DNA of 64,000 nt from Clostridium fermenticellae (lineage in GTDB: Bacteria; Bacillota; Clostridia; Clostridiales; Clostridiaceae). The notes under the pieces were generated by a model that ran no database searches, was not told the DNA's origin, and saw only the letters and a list, made by a program, of their open reading frames with translations. Position numbers and translations under genes: made by a program. Location of the stretch: the NCBI RefSeq assembly GCF_003600355.1, contig NZ_CP032416.1, positions 516,183-580,182 of the forward strand, given 5' to 3'. Position 1 is the first letter of the stretch; each line of letters begins with the position of its first letter. Shown here piece by piece: positions 8,434 to 17,199 of this stretch.

Positions 8434-9324
8434 ATGTATAAAATTCTAGATAAAAGAGCTCTTGCACCTAATATATTTTTAATGGATGTAGAAGCGCCAA
8501 GAGTTGCAAAGTCATGTTTGCCGGGTCAGTTTGTTATAGTTAGAATGGATGACAAAGGAGAGAGAATCCCTCTTACTATTTGTGATTATGATGCTGACAA
8601 AGGTAGTGTAACTATAGTATTTCAGACAATAGGCGGTTCTACACAAAGAATGGCTGATTACAAAGTGGGAGATGAATTTAAAGATTTTGTTGGACCATTA
8701 GGTAAACCTTCGGATCTTGTGACCTGTGATATCGAAGAAGTAAAGAAAAAGAACATAATTTTTGTAGCTGGTGGAGTTGGAGCAGCACCAGTGTATCCAC
8801 AGGTCAAATGGTTACATGAACATGGAATTGATGCCGATGTAATTGTTGGATGCAAATCAAAGGAGTATTTACTCCTGGAAGATGAAATGAAGGAAGCAGC
8901 AGGAACTTTGTATGTTGCAACTGATGATGGAACTTATGGATATAAAGGATTTGTAACAGATTTATTAAAAGAACTCATAGATAATAAAGGAAAGAAATAC
9001 GATTATGTAGTGGCTATAGGACCTATGATAATGATGAAATTTATAACGAAACTTACAAAAGGATATGGAATAAAGACAGTTGTCAGTCTAAATCCTATAA
9101 TGGTTGATGGGACAGGAATGTGTGGAGCATGTAGGGTAACTGTTGGAGATGAAACTAAGTTTGCATGTGTAGATGGACCAGAATTTGACGGCCATCTGGT
9201 TAATTTTGATGAAGCCATGAGAAGACAAGCTATGTACAAGACTGAGGAAGGAAAGGCAAAACTGGATCTTGAAGAGAAAAAGGAAGGTCATAAGTGTCAT
9301 GTAGGATTGGAGGGTGAAGAATAA
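8434..9324 (+). CDS. nfnA: NADH-dependent ferredoxin:NADP+ oxidoreductase, subunit A
   Basis: A 296-residue ferredoxin-NADP reductase-type protein. The FAD domain has GQFVIVRMDDKGERIPLTI near residue 25-45, the NAD domain has IFVAGGVGAAPVYPQVK near 105, and the C-terminal cysteine motif MCGACRVTVG...FACVDGPEFDGH near 230 should bind the [2Fe-2S] cluster. Together with NfnB it forms the bifurcating transhydrogenase characterised in C. kluyveri, which reduces two NADP+ with one NADH plus reduced ferredoxin. ATG 8434 is chosen because GGGGGAG lies 6 bp upstream; the longer in-frame start has no ribosome site. Its TAA directly abuts the nfnB ATG. By sequence alone a dihydroorotate dehydrogenase or sulfide dehydrogenase beta subunit looks similar, but the nfnB partner and the neighbouring operon favour NfnA. 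Confidence 0.9.
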   Translation: MYKILDKRALAPNIFLMDVEAPRVAKSCLPGQFVIVRMDDKGERIPLTICDYDADKGSVTIVFQTIGGSTQRMADYKVGDEFKDFVGPLGKPSDLVTCDIEEVKKKNIIFVAGGVGAAPVYPQVKWLHEHGIDADVIVGCKSKEYLLLEDEMKEAAGTLYVATDDGTYGYKGFVTDLLKELIDNKGKKYDYVVAIGPMIMMKFITKLTKGYGIKTVVSLNPIMVDGTGMCGACRVTVGDETKFACVDGPEFDGHLVNFDEAMRRQAMYKTEEGKAKLDLEEKKEGHKCHVGLEGEE

Positions 9325-10716
9325 ATGGCTAATGATAGAATGATGAAAACACCTATAAAAGAACAAGAACCGGGTGTGAGAGCACATAATTTTAAAGAGG
9401 TTTGTTTGGGATATACTGAGGATGAAGCAGTTAAGGAAGCTGGCAGGTGTTTAAATTGTAAAAAACCTATGTGCGTTACACAGTGTCCGGTAACCATAAG
9501 TATACCTGATTTCATAGCCAGGGTTAAAGAAAAAGACTTTGAAGGAGCAGCTAAAATAATAGCTAAGTCAAGTGCACTTCCTGCGGTATGTGGAAGGGTA
9601 TGTCCCCAGGAAAGCCAATGTGAAGGAAAATGTGTACTCGGGATAAAAGGAGAGGCTGTTTCTATAGGAAAGCTTGAAAGATTTGTAGCTGACTGGTCAA
9701 GAGAACATAATATAGACTTATCAGAGAAAAAACCAGACAACGGTAAAAAGGTTGCAGTTATAGGAAGTGGACCTTCTGGACTTACTTGTGCAGGTGATCT
9801 TGCCAAACTCGGATATGATGTAACAATTTTTGAAGCATTACATGAAGCAGGTGGTGTTCTGGTTTATGGTATACCTGAATTTAGGCTTCCAAAGGATACA
9901 GTAGTTAAACATGAGGTTGAAAATGTTAAGAAATTAGGAGTAAAGATAGAAACAGATGTAATAATAGGTAAAACTATTACTATAGATCAGTTGATAGAAG
10001 ATGAAGGATTTGAGGCTGTATTTATAGGTTCCGGGGCAGGACTTCCAAAATTTATGGGTATAAATGGAGAAAATTTGAATGGAGTATTTTCTGCAAATGA
10101 ATTTTTAACTAGAAATAACTTGATGAAAGCGTTTAAAAATGACTATGATACACCAATCAAGATTGGAAAGAAGGTAGCAGTAGTAGGCGGTGGAAACGTT
10201 GCAATGGATGCCGCTAGAATGGCCTTGAGGCTGGGAGCAGAGGTACATATAGTTTATAGAAGATCAGAGGAAGAACTTCCGGCTAGAGCTGAAGAAGTAC
10301 ATCATGCAAAAGAAGAAGGCATTATATTTAATCTGCTGAACAATCCGGTGGAGATTTTAGGTGATGAAAAAGGCTGGGTTAAAGGCATGAAATGTATAAA
10401 GATGAAACTCGGTGAACCAGATGCTTCTGGAAGAAGGAGACCGGTGCCAATAGAAGGATCGGAATTTATAATAGATGTTGATACAGTTATAATGTCACTT
10501 GGAACCTCGCCAAATCCATTAATTTCGTCGACAACGAATGGTTTAGAGGTTAATAAGCGTAAGTGTATAATAGCAGAAGAGGATACTGGATTAACTACTA
10601 AAAAAGGTGTATATGCAGGAGGAGATGCTGTAACTGGAGCTGCTACAGTAATACTTGCTATGGGTGCAGGAAAGAAAGCTGCTGTTGCGATTGATAAATA
10701 TTTAAGTAGCAAATAG
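9325..10716 (+). CDS. nfnB: NADH-dependent ferredoxin:NADP+ oxidoreductase, subunit B
   Basis: A 463-residue protein related to the small subunit of glutamate synthase. The N-terminal cysteine region (CLNCKKPMCVTQCPV near 48 and VCGRVCPQESQCEGKC near 95) is the double [4Fe-4S] site. It is followed by an FAD domain (VIGSGPSGLTCAGDLAKLGYDV near 146) and an NADPH domain (AVVGGGNVAMDAARMALRLGAEV near 286). The C-terminal GVYAGGDAVTGAATVILAMGAGKKAA closes the FAD site. In NfnAB this subunit carries the bifurcating FAD and the NADPH site. There are no bases between the nfnA stop and this ATG, so the two are translationally coupled. It is often annotated gltA, but no large glutamate synthase subunit is present here. 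Confidence 0.9.
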   Translation: MANDRMMKTPIKEQEPGVRAHNFKEVCLGYTEDEAVKEAGRCLNCKKPMCVTQCPVTISIPDFIARVKEKDFEGAAKIIAKSSALPAVCGRVCPQESQCEGKCVLGIKGEAVSIGKLERFVADWSREHNIDLSEKKPDNGKKVAVIGSGPSGLTCAGDLAKLGYDVTIFEALHEAGGVLVYGIPEFRLPKDTVVKHEVENVKKLGVKIETDVIIGKTITIDQLIEDEGFEAVFIGSGAGLPKFMGINGENLNGVFSANEFLTRNNLMKAFKNDYDTPIKIGKKVAVVGGGNVAMDAARMALRLGAEVHIVYRRSEEELPARAEEVHHAKEEGIIFNLLNNPVEILGDEKGWVKGMKCIKMKLGEPDASGRRRPVPIEGSEFIIDVDTVIMSLGTSPNPLISSTTNGLEVNKRKCIIAEEDTGLTTKKGVYAGGDAVTGAATVILAMGAGKKAAVAIDKYLSSK

Positions 10717-10721
10717 CCTGA

Positions 10722-10757
10722 TATTAAAAGAGCTGTACTTGTACAGCTCTTTTAATA
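10722..10757 (+). terminator. Terminator of nfnAB
   Basis: A perfect 17-bp stem (left arm starts TATTAAAAGAGCTG) closed by a TT loop. The right arm ends TCTTTTAATA and is followed by an AT-rich tail. Confidence 0.75.
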
Positions 10758-10785
10758 ATTAATAAATTGATTGGAGCGTGAACTA

Positions 10786-11697
10786 ATGGATTTTAATTGT
10801 GTAGAAAGTTTTGAACATGGTGTTATTTTGAAGAATGTTAGAAGTTTTGAATTGAATCATATTTTTGACTGTGGACAATGCTTTAGATGGCACAAACAAA
10901 AAAACGGGAATTACATAGGTGTAGCATTTGAAAAAGTCATAGAAATTGAAAAAAAGGATAATGATGTAATTATATACAATACCACTGAGAATGATTTTAA
11001 AAGTATATGGTCTGATTATTTTGATTTGTATAGGGATTATTCTGAAATAAAGAGTATACTGAAAAAAGATGATATATTGAAGAAATCTGTTGAATTTGGA
11101 TATGGTATGAGATTACTGAAACAGGACCCTTTTGAACTTGTTGTATCTTTTATAATATCTGCAAATAATAGAATACCAATGATAAAAAAAGTCATAGAAA
11201 ATATAAGTAAAAATTGGGGTGAAAAATTACTATATAAAGAAAAAACATATTATTCATTTCCTGATATAGAGACTTTAAGTAATGTTTCAGAAGAGGATTT
11301 TGAAAAGTGTGGGGCTGGTTTTAGGGCTAAATATATAAAAAATACAGTAAATGATATATATGCGAAAGGAACATTTAAAGACGAAAATTATGATGAGCAT
11401 TATGATTTAAAATGGATAAGTGACCAAAAATATGATGTGTGTCATAAGGAATTACAGAAGTTTATGGGAATAGGACCAAAGGTTGCAGATTGTATAATGT
11501 TGTTTTCAATGCAAAAGTATTTTGCATTTCCTGTAGATGTTTGGGTAAAAAGAGCAATGCAGTATTTCTATTTAGCACCAGATGTTTCACTAAAGAAGAT
11601 AAGAGATTTTGGAATAAATAAGTTTGGTGAATTATCTGGGTTTGCGCAGCAGTATCTTTTTTATTATGCAAGAGAGAACAATATCAATGTAGGATGA
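10786..11697 (+). CDS. 8-oxoguanine DNA glycosylase / AP lyase
   Basis: A 303-residue OGG1-type enzyme that excises 8-oxoguanine opposite cytosine and nicks the abasic site. The N-terminal domain has FDCGQCFRWHK near residue 31, an OGG signature. The helix-hairpin-helix motif FMGIGPKVADCIMLFS near 230 contains the catalytic lysine (GPK), and the downstream FPVDVWVKRAM has the catalytic aspartate. ATG 10786, preceded by GGAG, is chosen over an in-frame TTG at 10771. It resembles the clostridial single-domain Ogg enzymes. It is transcribed alone after the nfnAB terminator. Confidence 0.88.
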   Translation: MDFNCVESFEHGVILKNVRSFELNHIFDCGQCFRWHKQKNGNYIGVAFEKVIEIEKKDNDVIIYNTTENDFKSIWSDYFDLYRDYSEIKSILKKDDILKKSVEFGYGMRLLKQDPFELVVSFIISANNRIPMIKKVIENISKNWGEKLLYKEKTYYSFPDIETLSNVSEEDFEKCGAGFRAKYIKNTVNDIYAKGTFKDENYDEHYDLKWISDQKYDVCHKELQKFMGIGPKVADCIMLFSMQKYFAFPVDVWVKRAMQYFYLAPDVSLKKIRDFGINKFGELSGFAQQYLFYYARENNINVG

Positions 11698-11734
11698 TTA
11701 AATATATTATTGTATTGAAACTTAGGCCCCACAT

Positions 11735-12007
11735 AGGTTATATAGGGTTTGTAATTCCAGGCTTAACTTATGCGTAAACTGCCACTTCCAAAATTCGTCA
11801 CCTAAAAAATTTCTAGTAAGTCTAAGTTCGTATTTATAAAAATCTAAGCAGATTTTATAAACTCGCAGGCTCAAACATATAAAATCTACTAAGATTTTCA
11901 AGAATACTTCGCTAAGGCTTACTAAAAAATTTTTTAATGTGCCTACATTTTGGAAATGTCAGCTTACATATAACTTAAGCCTGGTATTACAAACCCTATA
12001 TTTACCT
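11735..12007. repeat. 273-bp imperfect palindromic element, copy 1
   Basis: The element is one long inverted repeat. Left arm from 11741 (TATAGGGTTTGTAATTCCAG) is complementary, with few mismatches, to the right arm ending at 12000 (CTGGTATTACAAACCCTATA). Pairing continues inward through CTTCCAAAAT / ATTTTGGAAAT and AGTAAG / CTTACT to a centre with its own small hairpins around AAAATCTAAGCAGATTTTAT. It has no reading frame. A second copy lies at 25421-25685 in the same orientation. The two share a 30-nt identical stretch (11836-11865 and 25517-25546). It could be a non-autonomous mobile element or a structured regulatory element. The rest of the gap, 12008-12432, is AT-rich and holds the promoter listed separately. 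Confidence 0.8.
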
Positions 12008-12251
12008 GCATATGATTCAATACATTAAGAGAAGTTCTTATAGATATAATAGTTATAAATTTAACATTTTTATTTTGCTTATGAATATTCATAAATGTTA
12101 ATATATTCCATTAGTGAGTAAAACAATCTAATATAATAAAATAAAAAAATGTGTTAATCACTGAATAATTATAATTAATATAGAAATTTATTTGATGTGG
12201 AAATATTATAATTTATAAATTTAATAATTTTACATGATTTTTTTAATGCAA

Positions 12252-12269
12252 TTGTTATAATTTTAACAT
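12252..12269 (+). promoter_or_regulatory. Possible Rex-type operator upstream of hydrogenase gene
   Basis: TTGTTATAATTTTAACAT matches the inverted half-sites TTGTTA/TAACAA with one mismatch at the last base. It lies 36 bp upstream of the -35 box of the likely promoter, which is not the classic repressor position, so function is uncertain. Confidence 0.35.
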
Positions 12270-12304
12270 ATATATTTTAATTTACTAATAGTTGACTATT
12301 TCTG

Positions 12305-12333
12305 TTACAATACCCAATGCAATCTGTTATAAT
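12305..12333 (+). promoter_or_regulatory. Promoter of the monomeric hydrogenase gene
   Basis: TTACAA, a 17-bp spacer, and a perfect TATAAT at 12328-12333. It predicts a leader of about 90 nt before ATG 12433. Confidence 0.6.
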
Positions 12334-12432
12334 ATCTTATGTCAGTTAATTTGTAATTTTAACATCTGTATTATATAAAAATACTGATTTCAATAATTTA
12401 ATGTAATTTAATATAAAGAGAGGAGAAATAAC

Positions 12433-13914
12433 ATGATAAAATTTGAAACTCCACTAAAAGAATTGAAATTCCTAGTATTGAAGGAAATAGTTCATTTGGC
12501 TAGAGAAGGAAAATTCACGAAATCAGAATTGGAAAAGATACCTTTTAAAGTAATACCAGGTGATAAAGCACAGTATAGATGCTGTGTTTATAAAGAAAGA
12601 GCTGTTGTTTATGAGAGGGCAGAATTGGCAGCTGGTTTTGTACCAGATGGATCTGCTTTTGAACTTGAAGAACTAGAAGGTGATCAAATAATTCATGTTT
12701 TACCAGCAGCCTGTGATAAGTGTCCTATTCATAAATATACTGTTACAGAGGCTTGCAGAGGATGTATTCAGCATAAGTGTATGGAAGTATGTCCAGTTGG
12801 TTCAATAACCAGGGTTGATGGTAGATCATATATAAATCATGAGATATGTAAGGCGTGTGGGATGTGTAAAAAGGTTTGTCCTTATAATGCAATAGCTGAG
12901 GTTATGAGACCTTGCAAAAAAGCATGTCCAACTGGTGCACTGGAGATAAATCCTGAAAATAGAAAGGCTATTATAAAAAAAGATGAATGTATAAATTGTG
13001 GGGCTTGTATGGCAGCATGTCCATTTGGAGCTATATCTGATAAAAGTTTTATAATACAAGTGGCCAAGGAATTAATAAATAATAAAAAAGTATATGCAGT
13101 AGTTGCTCCTGCAATAACAGGTCAGTTTGGAAACAAGGTAAGTGTGCAAAAAATAAAAAATGCATTTAAGAAAGCTGGATTTTTTGGTATGTTTGAAGCC
13201 GCATGTGGGGCCGATGCAGTGACAGTACATGAAGGTGATGAGTTTGCAAAGAGAATGCAGGATGGAGACGAATATATGACTAATTCATGCTGTTCTGGAT
13301 TTGTAAATTATATGGAGAAGATATTTCCTGATCAAATTGAAAGGATTTCTGGAACTGTATCACCTATGATAGCTGCCGGAAGAATGATAAAAAAACTTGA
13401 TAAAGATGCAGTAGTTGTGTTTGTAGGACCTTGTACAGCAAAAAAGACTGAAGTACAAAGGGAAAGTGTAAAGGATGCAGTTGATTATGTATTGACATTT
13501 GAAGAACTTGCAGCACTTATGGCTGGTTTTGATGTGGATCCAGAAGAATGTGATGATGTTTCAGTAAATGATGCTTCATCATTTGGGAGAGGATTTGCAC
13601 AATCAGGAGGAGTTGCAGCTGCCATAGAGAATTATGTTAATAATAAAAAAATGAATATAAATTTTAACCCGATTAAGGTGAGTGGACCAGATGAAATAAA
13701 AAAAGCTGTAATGATGGCAAAGGTTGGAAAGCTTTCGCAAAATTTTATAGAAGGCATGATGTGTGAAGGTGGATGCATAGGAGGTCCTGCAACTATGATT
13801 TCGATGATGAAATCAAAACCGCAGCTTATTAAATTTAAAAATCAGTCGGATAAAAAGTCTGTACTTGACAATGATAATATTAAAAAATTTGAAGAGGTAG
13901 ATCTAGAAAGATAA
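12433..13914 (+). CDS. Monomeric [FeFe] hydrogenase, group B-like
   Basis: A 493-residue ferredoxin-type [FeFe] hydrogenase. It lacks the N-terminal [2Fe-2S] domain of HydA. After a 90-residue N-terminal region it has a cysteine-rich block (CDKCPIHKY...CRGCIQHKCMEVCPVG), then CKACGMCKKVCPYNAI and CINCGACMAACPFGAI, which are [4Fe-4S] motifs. The H-cluster motifs are NSCCSGF near 290, VGPCTAKKTE near 333 and EGMMCEGGCIGGP near 445. All four cluster-ligand cysteines and the proton-relay cysteine are present. The L1 motif is NSCCSGF rather than TSCCPGW, which fits a group B-type rather than a classic group A enzyme. It should exchange electrons between ferredoxin and H2 in the cytosol; its physiological direction is unknown. 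GAGAGGAG precedes the start. It is monocistronic with a strong terminator. Confidence 0.85.
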   Translation: MIKFETPLKELKFLVLKEIVHLAREGKFTKSELEKIPFKVIPGDKAQYRCCVYKERAVVYERAELAAGFVPDGSAFELEELEGDQIIHVLPAACDKCPIHKYTVTEACRGCIQHKCMEVCPVGSITRVDGRSYINHEICKACGMCKKVCPYNAIAEVMRPCKKACPTGALEINPENRKAIIKKDECINCGACMAACPFGAISDKSFIIQVAKELINNKKVYAVVAPAITGQFGNKVSVQKIKNAFKKAGFFGMFEAACGADAVTVHEGDEFAKRMQDGDEYMTNSCCSGFVNYMEKIFPDQIERISGTVSPMIAAGRMIKKLDKDAVVVFVGPCTAKKTEVQRESVKDAVDYVLTFEELAALMAGFDVDPEECDDVSVNDASSFGRGFAQSGGVAAAIENYVNNKKMNINFNPIKVSGPDEIKKAVMMAKVGKLSQNFIEGMMCEGGCIGGPATMISMMKSKPQLIKFKNQSDKKSVLDNDNIKKFEEVDLER

Positions 13915-13962
13915 AAATGTATTAAGCACATTAAAATTTTTTAATGTGCTTAATACATTTTT
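13913..13962. terminator. Strong perfect-stem terminator
   Basis: A perfect 24-bp inverted repeat (left arm AAAAATGTATTAAGCAC...) with a TT loop, overlapping the hydrogenase stop codon. The right arm ends in TTTTT, so it can terminate in both directions. Confidence 0.8.
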
Positions 13963-13984
13963 ATCTTAATATAAATTAAATATA

Positions 13985-14013
13985 TTGAATTATTTAGCAA
14001 TATCGTTTATAGT
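13985..14013 (+). promoter_or_regulatory. Promoter of the TVP38-type membrane protein gene
   Basis: TTGAAT, a 17-bp spacer and TATAGT at 14008-14013, just upstream of the ribosome site AGGA. Confidence 0.45.
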
Positions 14014-14044
14014 ATAAACTATTATATGTTTAGGAATGATAAAA

Positions 14045-14737
14045 ATGATGAAAAAACTATATGAAAAGATAATAAAATACAAAACTTATATAGGATTATT
14101 TATGTTGATTGTACTCATTGTTTACTCAGGATATGAATATTATAATAAGTATTTCTATATATTTAAAGATCCAATTAAAATTAAAAATATAATAATGTCA
14201 TATGGTAAGTATAGTATTATTGCCTTTATAGTACTTCAGATTATACAAGTGGTTGTCTTTTTTATTCCGGGAGAAATAGTCCAAATTTCTGGAGGCTATA
14301 TATATGGTACAACTTTAGGAACTGTGATTTCATTTTTAGGCATAACTATTGGAACTATAGCTGTTTATGGTATTTCATATTTTTGTGGAAGACCTCTTGT
14401 TCATAAAATAGTTTCTAAGAAGGATTTTAAACATTTTAATAGACTTCTAAATCTTAAAAATAAAAAGTTAATAGTTTTTTTACTTTATTTAATACCAGGA
14501 ATACCAAAAGACATACTTGGATATATATGTGGTATTTCTGAAATAAATATTAAAGATTTTATAATCTACTCTTCGCTTGGAAGAATACCAGGAATAGTAA
14601 TATCAGCTTATTTTGGTTCTAAAATGTATTCTAAAAATTATACTTTAATGGCTTTTATAGCTATTATAATGACACTTCTTTTTATAGTTGGAGTATTTAA
14701 AGGTGAAAAAATAGTGGGTAAGTTAACAAAAAAATAA
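14045..14737 (+). CDS. TVP38/TMEM64 (DedA-superfamily) membrane protein
   Basis: A 230-residue integral membrane protein with about six hydrophobic segments. The VTT/SNARE-associated domain is recognised by FFIPGEIVQISGGYIYGTTLGT near residue 75 and YLIPGIPKDILGYICGISEI near 150. Proteins of this fold are thought to act as lipid scramblases or transporters; the substrate here is unknown. Three in-frame ATGs occur (14036, 14045, 14048); AGGA at 14032-14035 is correctly spaced for 14045. The gene converges with the DUF1461-type membrane protein, with only 11 bp between the stops and no obvious terminator. Confidence 0.8.
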   Translation: MMKKLYEKIIKYKTYIGLFMLIVLIVYSGYEYYNKYFYIFKDPIKIKNIIMSYGKYSIIAFIVLQIIQVVVFFIPGEIVQISGGYIYGTTLGTVISFLGITIGTIAVYGISYFCGRPLVHKIVSKKDFKHFNRLLNLKNKKLIVFLLYLIPGIPKDILGYICGISEINIKDFIIYSSLGRIPGIVISAYFGSKMYSKNYTLMAFIAIIMTLLFIVGVFKGEKIVGKLTKK

Positions 14738-14748
14738 TATGTTAAAGG

Positions 14749-15261
14749 TTATTTATGATATTTTACTTTTGAATAGTATAATACTTTTAATATTAATGCT
14801 ATTACAACTATTATAGATACTATTAAAATTGCACAGTGAAGAAAAAACCTTTCTGGAAATATTGTTATTATGGGATCTTTGTTTGGATCAAAAAGCCAAT
14901 ATGTGTTTGGAAATACTATTTTATGAAATAGAGTAAAAATAGTGTCAAAATTTAGAAATAATATTAAAAATATAAGTGTACATATACTTAACAGTAAATT
15001 TGAAGATGAGTTCAGTATACTATAAGTATGAATTATATAATTCATACTTAACATAGAAAAAAGAGTAAATATGAATAATAACTTTCTTATATATAAAAAA
15101 ATATTTCTCACTTCTATAAAATGTAGCTGTGCTTTAATTGAATAGGGTAGTATGGGCAGTGTAAAGGTTTTATTCTCATTAGAATTTATGAAATTTAGTA
15201 TATGATTATAGATTAATATTATTTGAGTTTTATTTAGACCAGAAGTTTTTTCTATATTCAA
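14749..15261 (-). CDS. TIGR01906/DUF1461-type integral membrane protein, start uncertain
   Basis: The listed frame encodes 170 residues from a TTG. It has three C-terminal hydrophobic segments and the family landmarks HFIEVRNIF and LFHKIVFPNTYWLFDPNKDPII followed by FPERFF. Function of the family is unknown. The TTG start has no good ribosome site and would remove the first transmembrane helix. The open frame continues upstream to 15396 and encodes a hydrophobic segment (SLILSFTIILFAIEI). An excellent site AAAAGGATGTGAG lies ahead of it, but the only correctly spaced codon is ATT at 15390-15388. The gene therefore either uses a rare ATT start, has lost its ATG, or contains a sequence error. 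Confidence 0.65.
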   Translation of the reverse strand: MNIEKTSGLNKTQIILIYNHILNFINSNENKTFTLPILPYSIKAQLHFIEVRNIFLYIRKLLFIFTLFSMLSMNYIIHTYSILNSSSNLLLSICTLIFLILFLNFDTIFTLFHKIVFPNTYWLFDPNKDPIITIFPERFFLHCAILIVSIIVVIALILKVLYYSKVKYHK

Positions 15262-15519
15262 ATGTATTATATCAAAATAGTAAAGCCCTTTAAAAATTAA
15301 TGTTATTTCTATAGCAAATAAGATTATAGTAAAAGATAAAATTAGACTAATAATACAATTTTGGAATAACCTTACGTTACTTTTAGTAATATTAACTCAC
15401 ATCCTTTTAAATTAAAAAATTCCTTATATTAATTATATCCATGAATAGAATAAAATTAAACTATTGTTCTAAATCCAGTTTGTGTCAAGTTAAAGTGGGC
15501 AATTTTATTTTTTAAAATT

Positions 15520-17160
15520 TCCATTGTAAATTCAGTTGATATTTTTCTTCCCGTATGGCCCCGTCCACAGCCCGGAAGGGCGCACTTATCCTGTTAACTT
15601 TTTATCCCGAGTTTTTAAATTATCTATAAACCAGTTCACTGAGATTTCTTTCCTGAAAAAAGCTCTGTATCGCTTTTCTGCCATTGGTTACGGCGCAGCC
15701 TGTAAATGGTATCCCTGCTTTATGTATATGGTAATACCTGCTCTTCTTAGGTTTCTTGTTAACATCAGCTGCCGTTAATGTTATAACCTCTTTTATTTTC
15801 TCCAGTTTATCATCTGAAATAGAACCTGAACATATCTCATCGATTGTTTGGTATATTCTTTTACCAGCTTTTTCTGCCAGTATTTTTGCCAGATTATTTG
15901 CACCCTTTATAGACCAGCTCATTTTTCTCCCTTTCATCCTCTGGGCCAGTATGTCACAAATATTATGCTCCATTGTGCCTAAATTCCTATATTCCAGTCC
16001 TTCAGGTGCCTCCGGCATCTTTATCTCTTCTCTTAAGTGATATGGCACTAATCCTGCCTTATTTTCAAAGAGATATGTATACAGTTTTTCTAATTTCTTA
16101 AACTTTTTTTCGTTATTAGTATACTTAACCATAAGACCTGTTAAGTATTCAAAACTCTTATCTATTTTTCCGTCATGCAGCATTTTCATGAGTTTATATG
16201 CTTCCTTTTTATCCTCCATATTTCTCAGTACTGCCTGACTTTTATGGAATGGATCTAACTGAAAATATACGCCTTCTCCACCCATGCTCTGTTTTATCCA
16301 TGGGGCACCATCCCCATTCAAAATTCTTACTTCTATTTCATCTGTGTTATATACTTCTGCAATGGCGGCATCACTAAGTTCCTTGAATTTTTTACTTGTT
16401 CCAAAGCTGGCGCATGCTGTTTTATTATGAACTACATAGCCGTCTTTTCTGCCACCTCTCTTTTTCCAGCCCTCATAAGTTACTCCCAGCTTAAGTTCTT
16501 TCTTTTTAGACTTCCTTCCTTTAGGTTTATCTTTCCCCTGAATGCTTAACCAGATGCCGTCCATCTCCTGAAATAAGGCCTTAACTTCCCTTGAGCCCTT
16601 TAATTTTCCCATTTTATTCAGCAGTATCTTCCTCTCTTCCTTTTCTTCTATTTTAGAACCTAATTTTTGTACTACATTCCATACTGCCGTATGGCTGATT
16701 TCCTGGTTTGCCAGTTCTTTAATATTATTTGAAGTGTTCCTATAAGACACATTGGTTACATTGTCTACTATTTTTTCTACTAAAGTGCTTGAAATATGGC
16801 CTATTGTATCCATTTTTAAGTATTCATCCAGTAAGAATTTATATGCCTTTTTCCCTTGATCAGTTTTGTATTCATATATACGTCTGTCAAATTCTACATC
16901 TCCCATAATAGTTTTTATACACGTATGCCTTAATCCTTTATTTCTATATATTTCGGCATCTCTTTCATCCATTAACCTCCGGTCCAGGTGCGAAAGCACC
17001 TCTCTTAGAATTTCACATGCTGTATCACACGCATATTTATATATTTTTTTCTCTAAACTATTGAAAGTTATTTCATTATCATTTAAACTTAAAGTATCGT
17101 TTAAATTGTACATAATCTCACCCATTTCTATATAGTCTTATCAACTTATATTATAATGGA
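15520..17160 (-). mobile_element. ISLre2-type insertion sequence
   Basis: A single transposase gene is flanked by 22-bp imperfect inverted repeats matching at 18 of 22 positions. The left end is 15520-15541 (TCCATTGTAAATTCAGTTGA...). The right end is 17139-17160, whose complement is TCCATTATAATATAAGTTGA.... The 1641-bp total fits this family. Base composition is less AT-rich than the surroundings, which suggests recent arrival. A clear target-site duplication was not found, so the exact ends are provisional. It lies between the DUF1461-type gene and groESL without breaking either. Confidence 0.75.
15620..17113 (-). CDS. ISLre2-family (UPF0236) transposase
   Basis: A 497-residue transposase of the UPF0236/ISLre2 family, intact from start to stop. 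Landmarks are the N-terminal helical region with RRLMDERDAEIYRNKGLRHT, the central FQEMDGIWLSIQGKD near 190 with a likely catalytic aspartate, and LNGDGAPWIKQ near 270. HNICDILAQRMKGRKMSWS near 405 is highly conserved in the family. The GTGAG ribosome site favours ATG 17113 over ATG 17125. It catalyses movement of the surrounding element. Confidence 0.9.
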   Translation of the reverse strand: MYNLNDTLSLNDNEITFNSLEKKIYKYACDTACEILREVLSHLDRRLMDERDAEIYRNKGLRHTCIKTIMGDVEFDRRIYEYKTDQGKKAYKFLLDEYLKMDTIGHISSTLVEKIVDNVTNVSYRNTSNNIKELANQEISHTAVWNVVQKLGSKIEEKEERKILLNKMGKLKGSREVKALFQEMDGIWLSIQGKDKPKGRKSKKKELKLGVTYEGWKKRGGRKDGYVVHNKTACASFGTSKKFKELSDAAIAEVYNTDEIEVRILNGDGAPWIKQSMGGEGVYFQLDPFHKSQAVLRNMEDKKEAYKLMKMLHDGKIDKSFEYLTGLMVKYTNNEKKFKKLEKLYTYLFENKAGLVPYHLREEIKMPEAPEGLEYRNLGTMEHNICDILAQRMKGRKMSWSIKGANNLAKILAEKAGKRIYQTIDEICSGSISDDKLEKIKEVITLTAADVNKKPKKSRYYHIHKAGIPFTGCAVTNGRKAIQSFFQERNLSELVYR

Positions 17161-17174
17161 TTTTTATGTACATG

Positions 17175-17199
17175 GGAGATACTTTTTGTATCTCCTTTA
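17175..17199. terminator. Hairpin outside the insertion sequence
   Basis: An 8-bp perfect stem GGAGATAC / GTATCTCC with a TTTTT loop, followed by TTTATTATTTT. It lies 15 bp beyond the element's right inverted repeat and would insulate groESL from upstream reading. Confidence 0.55.
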
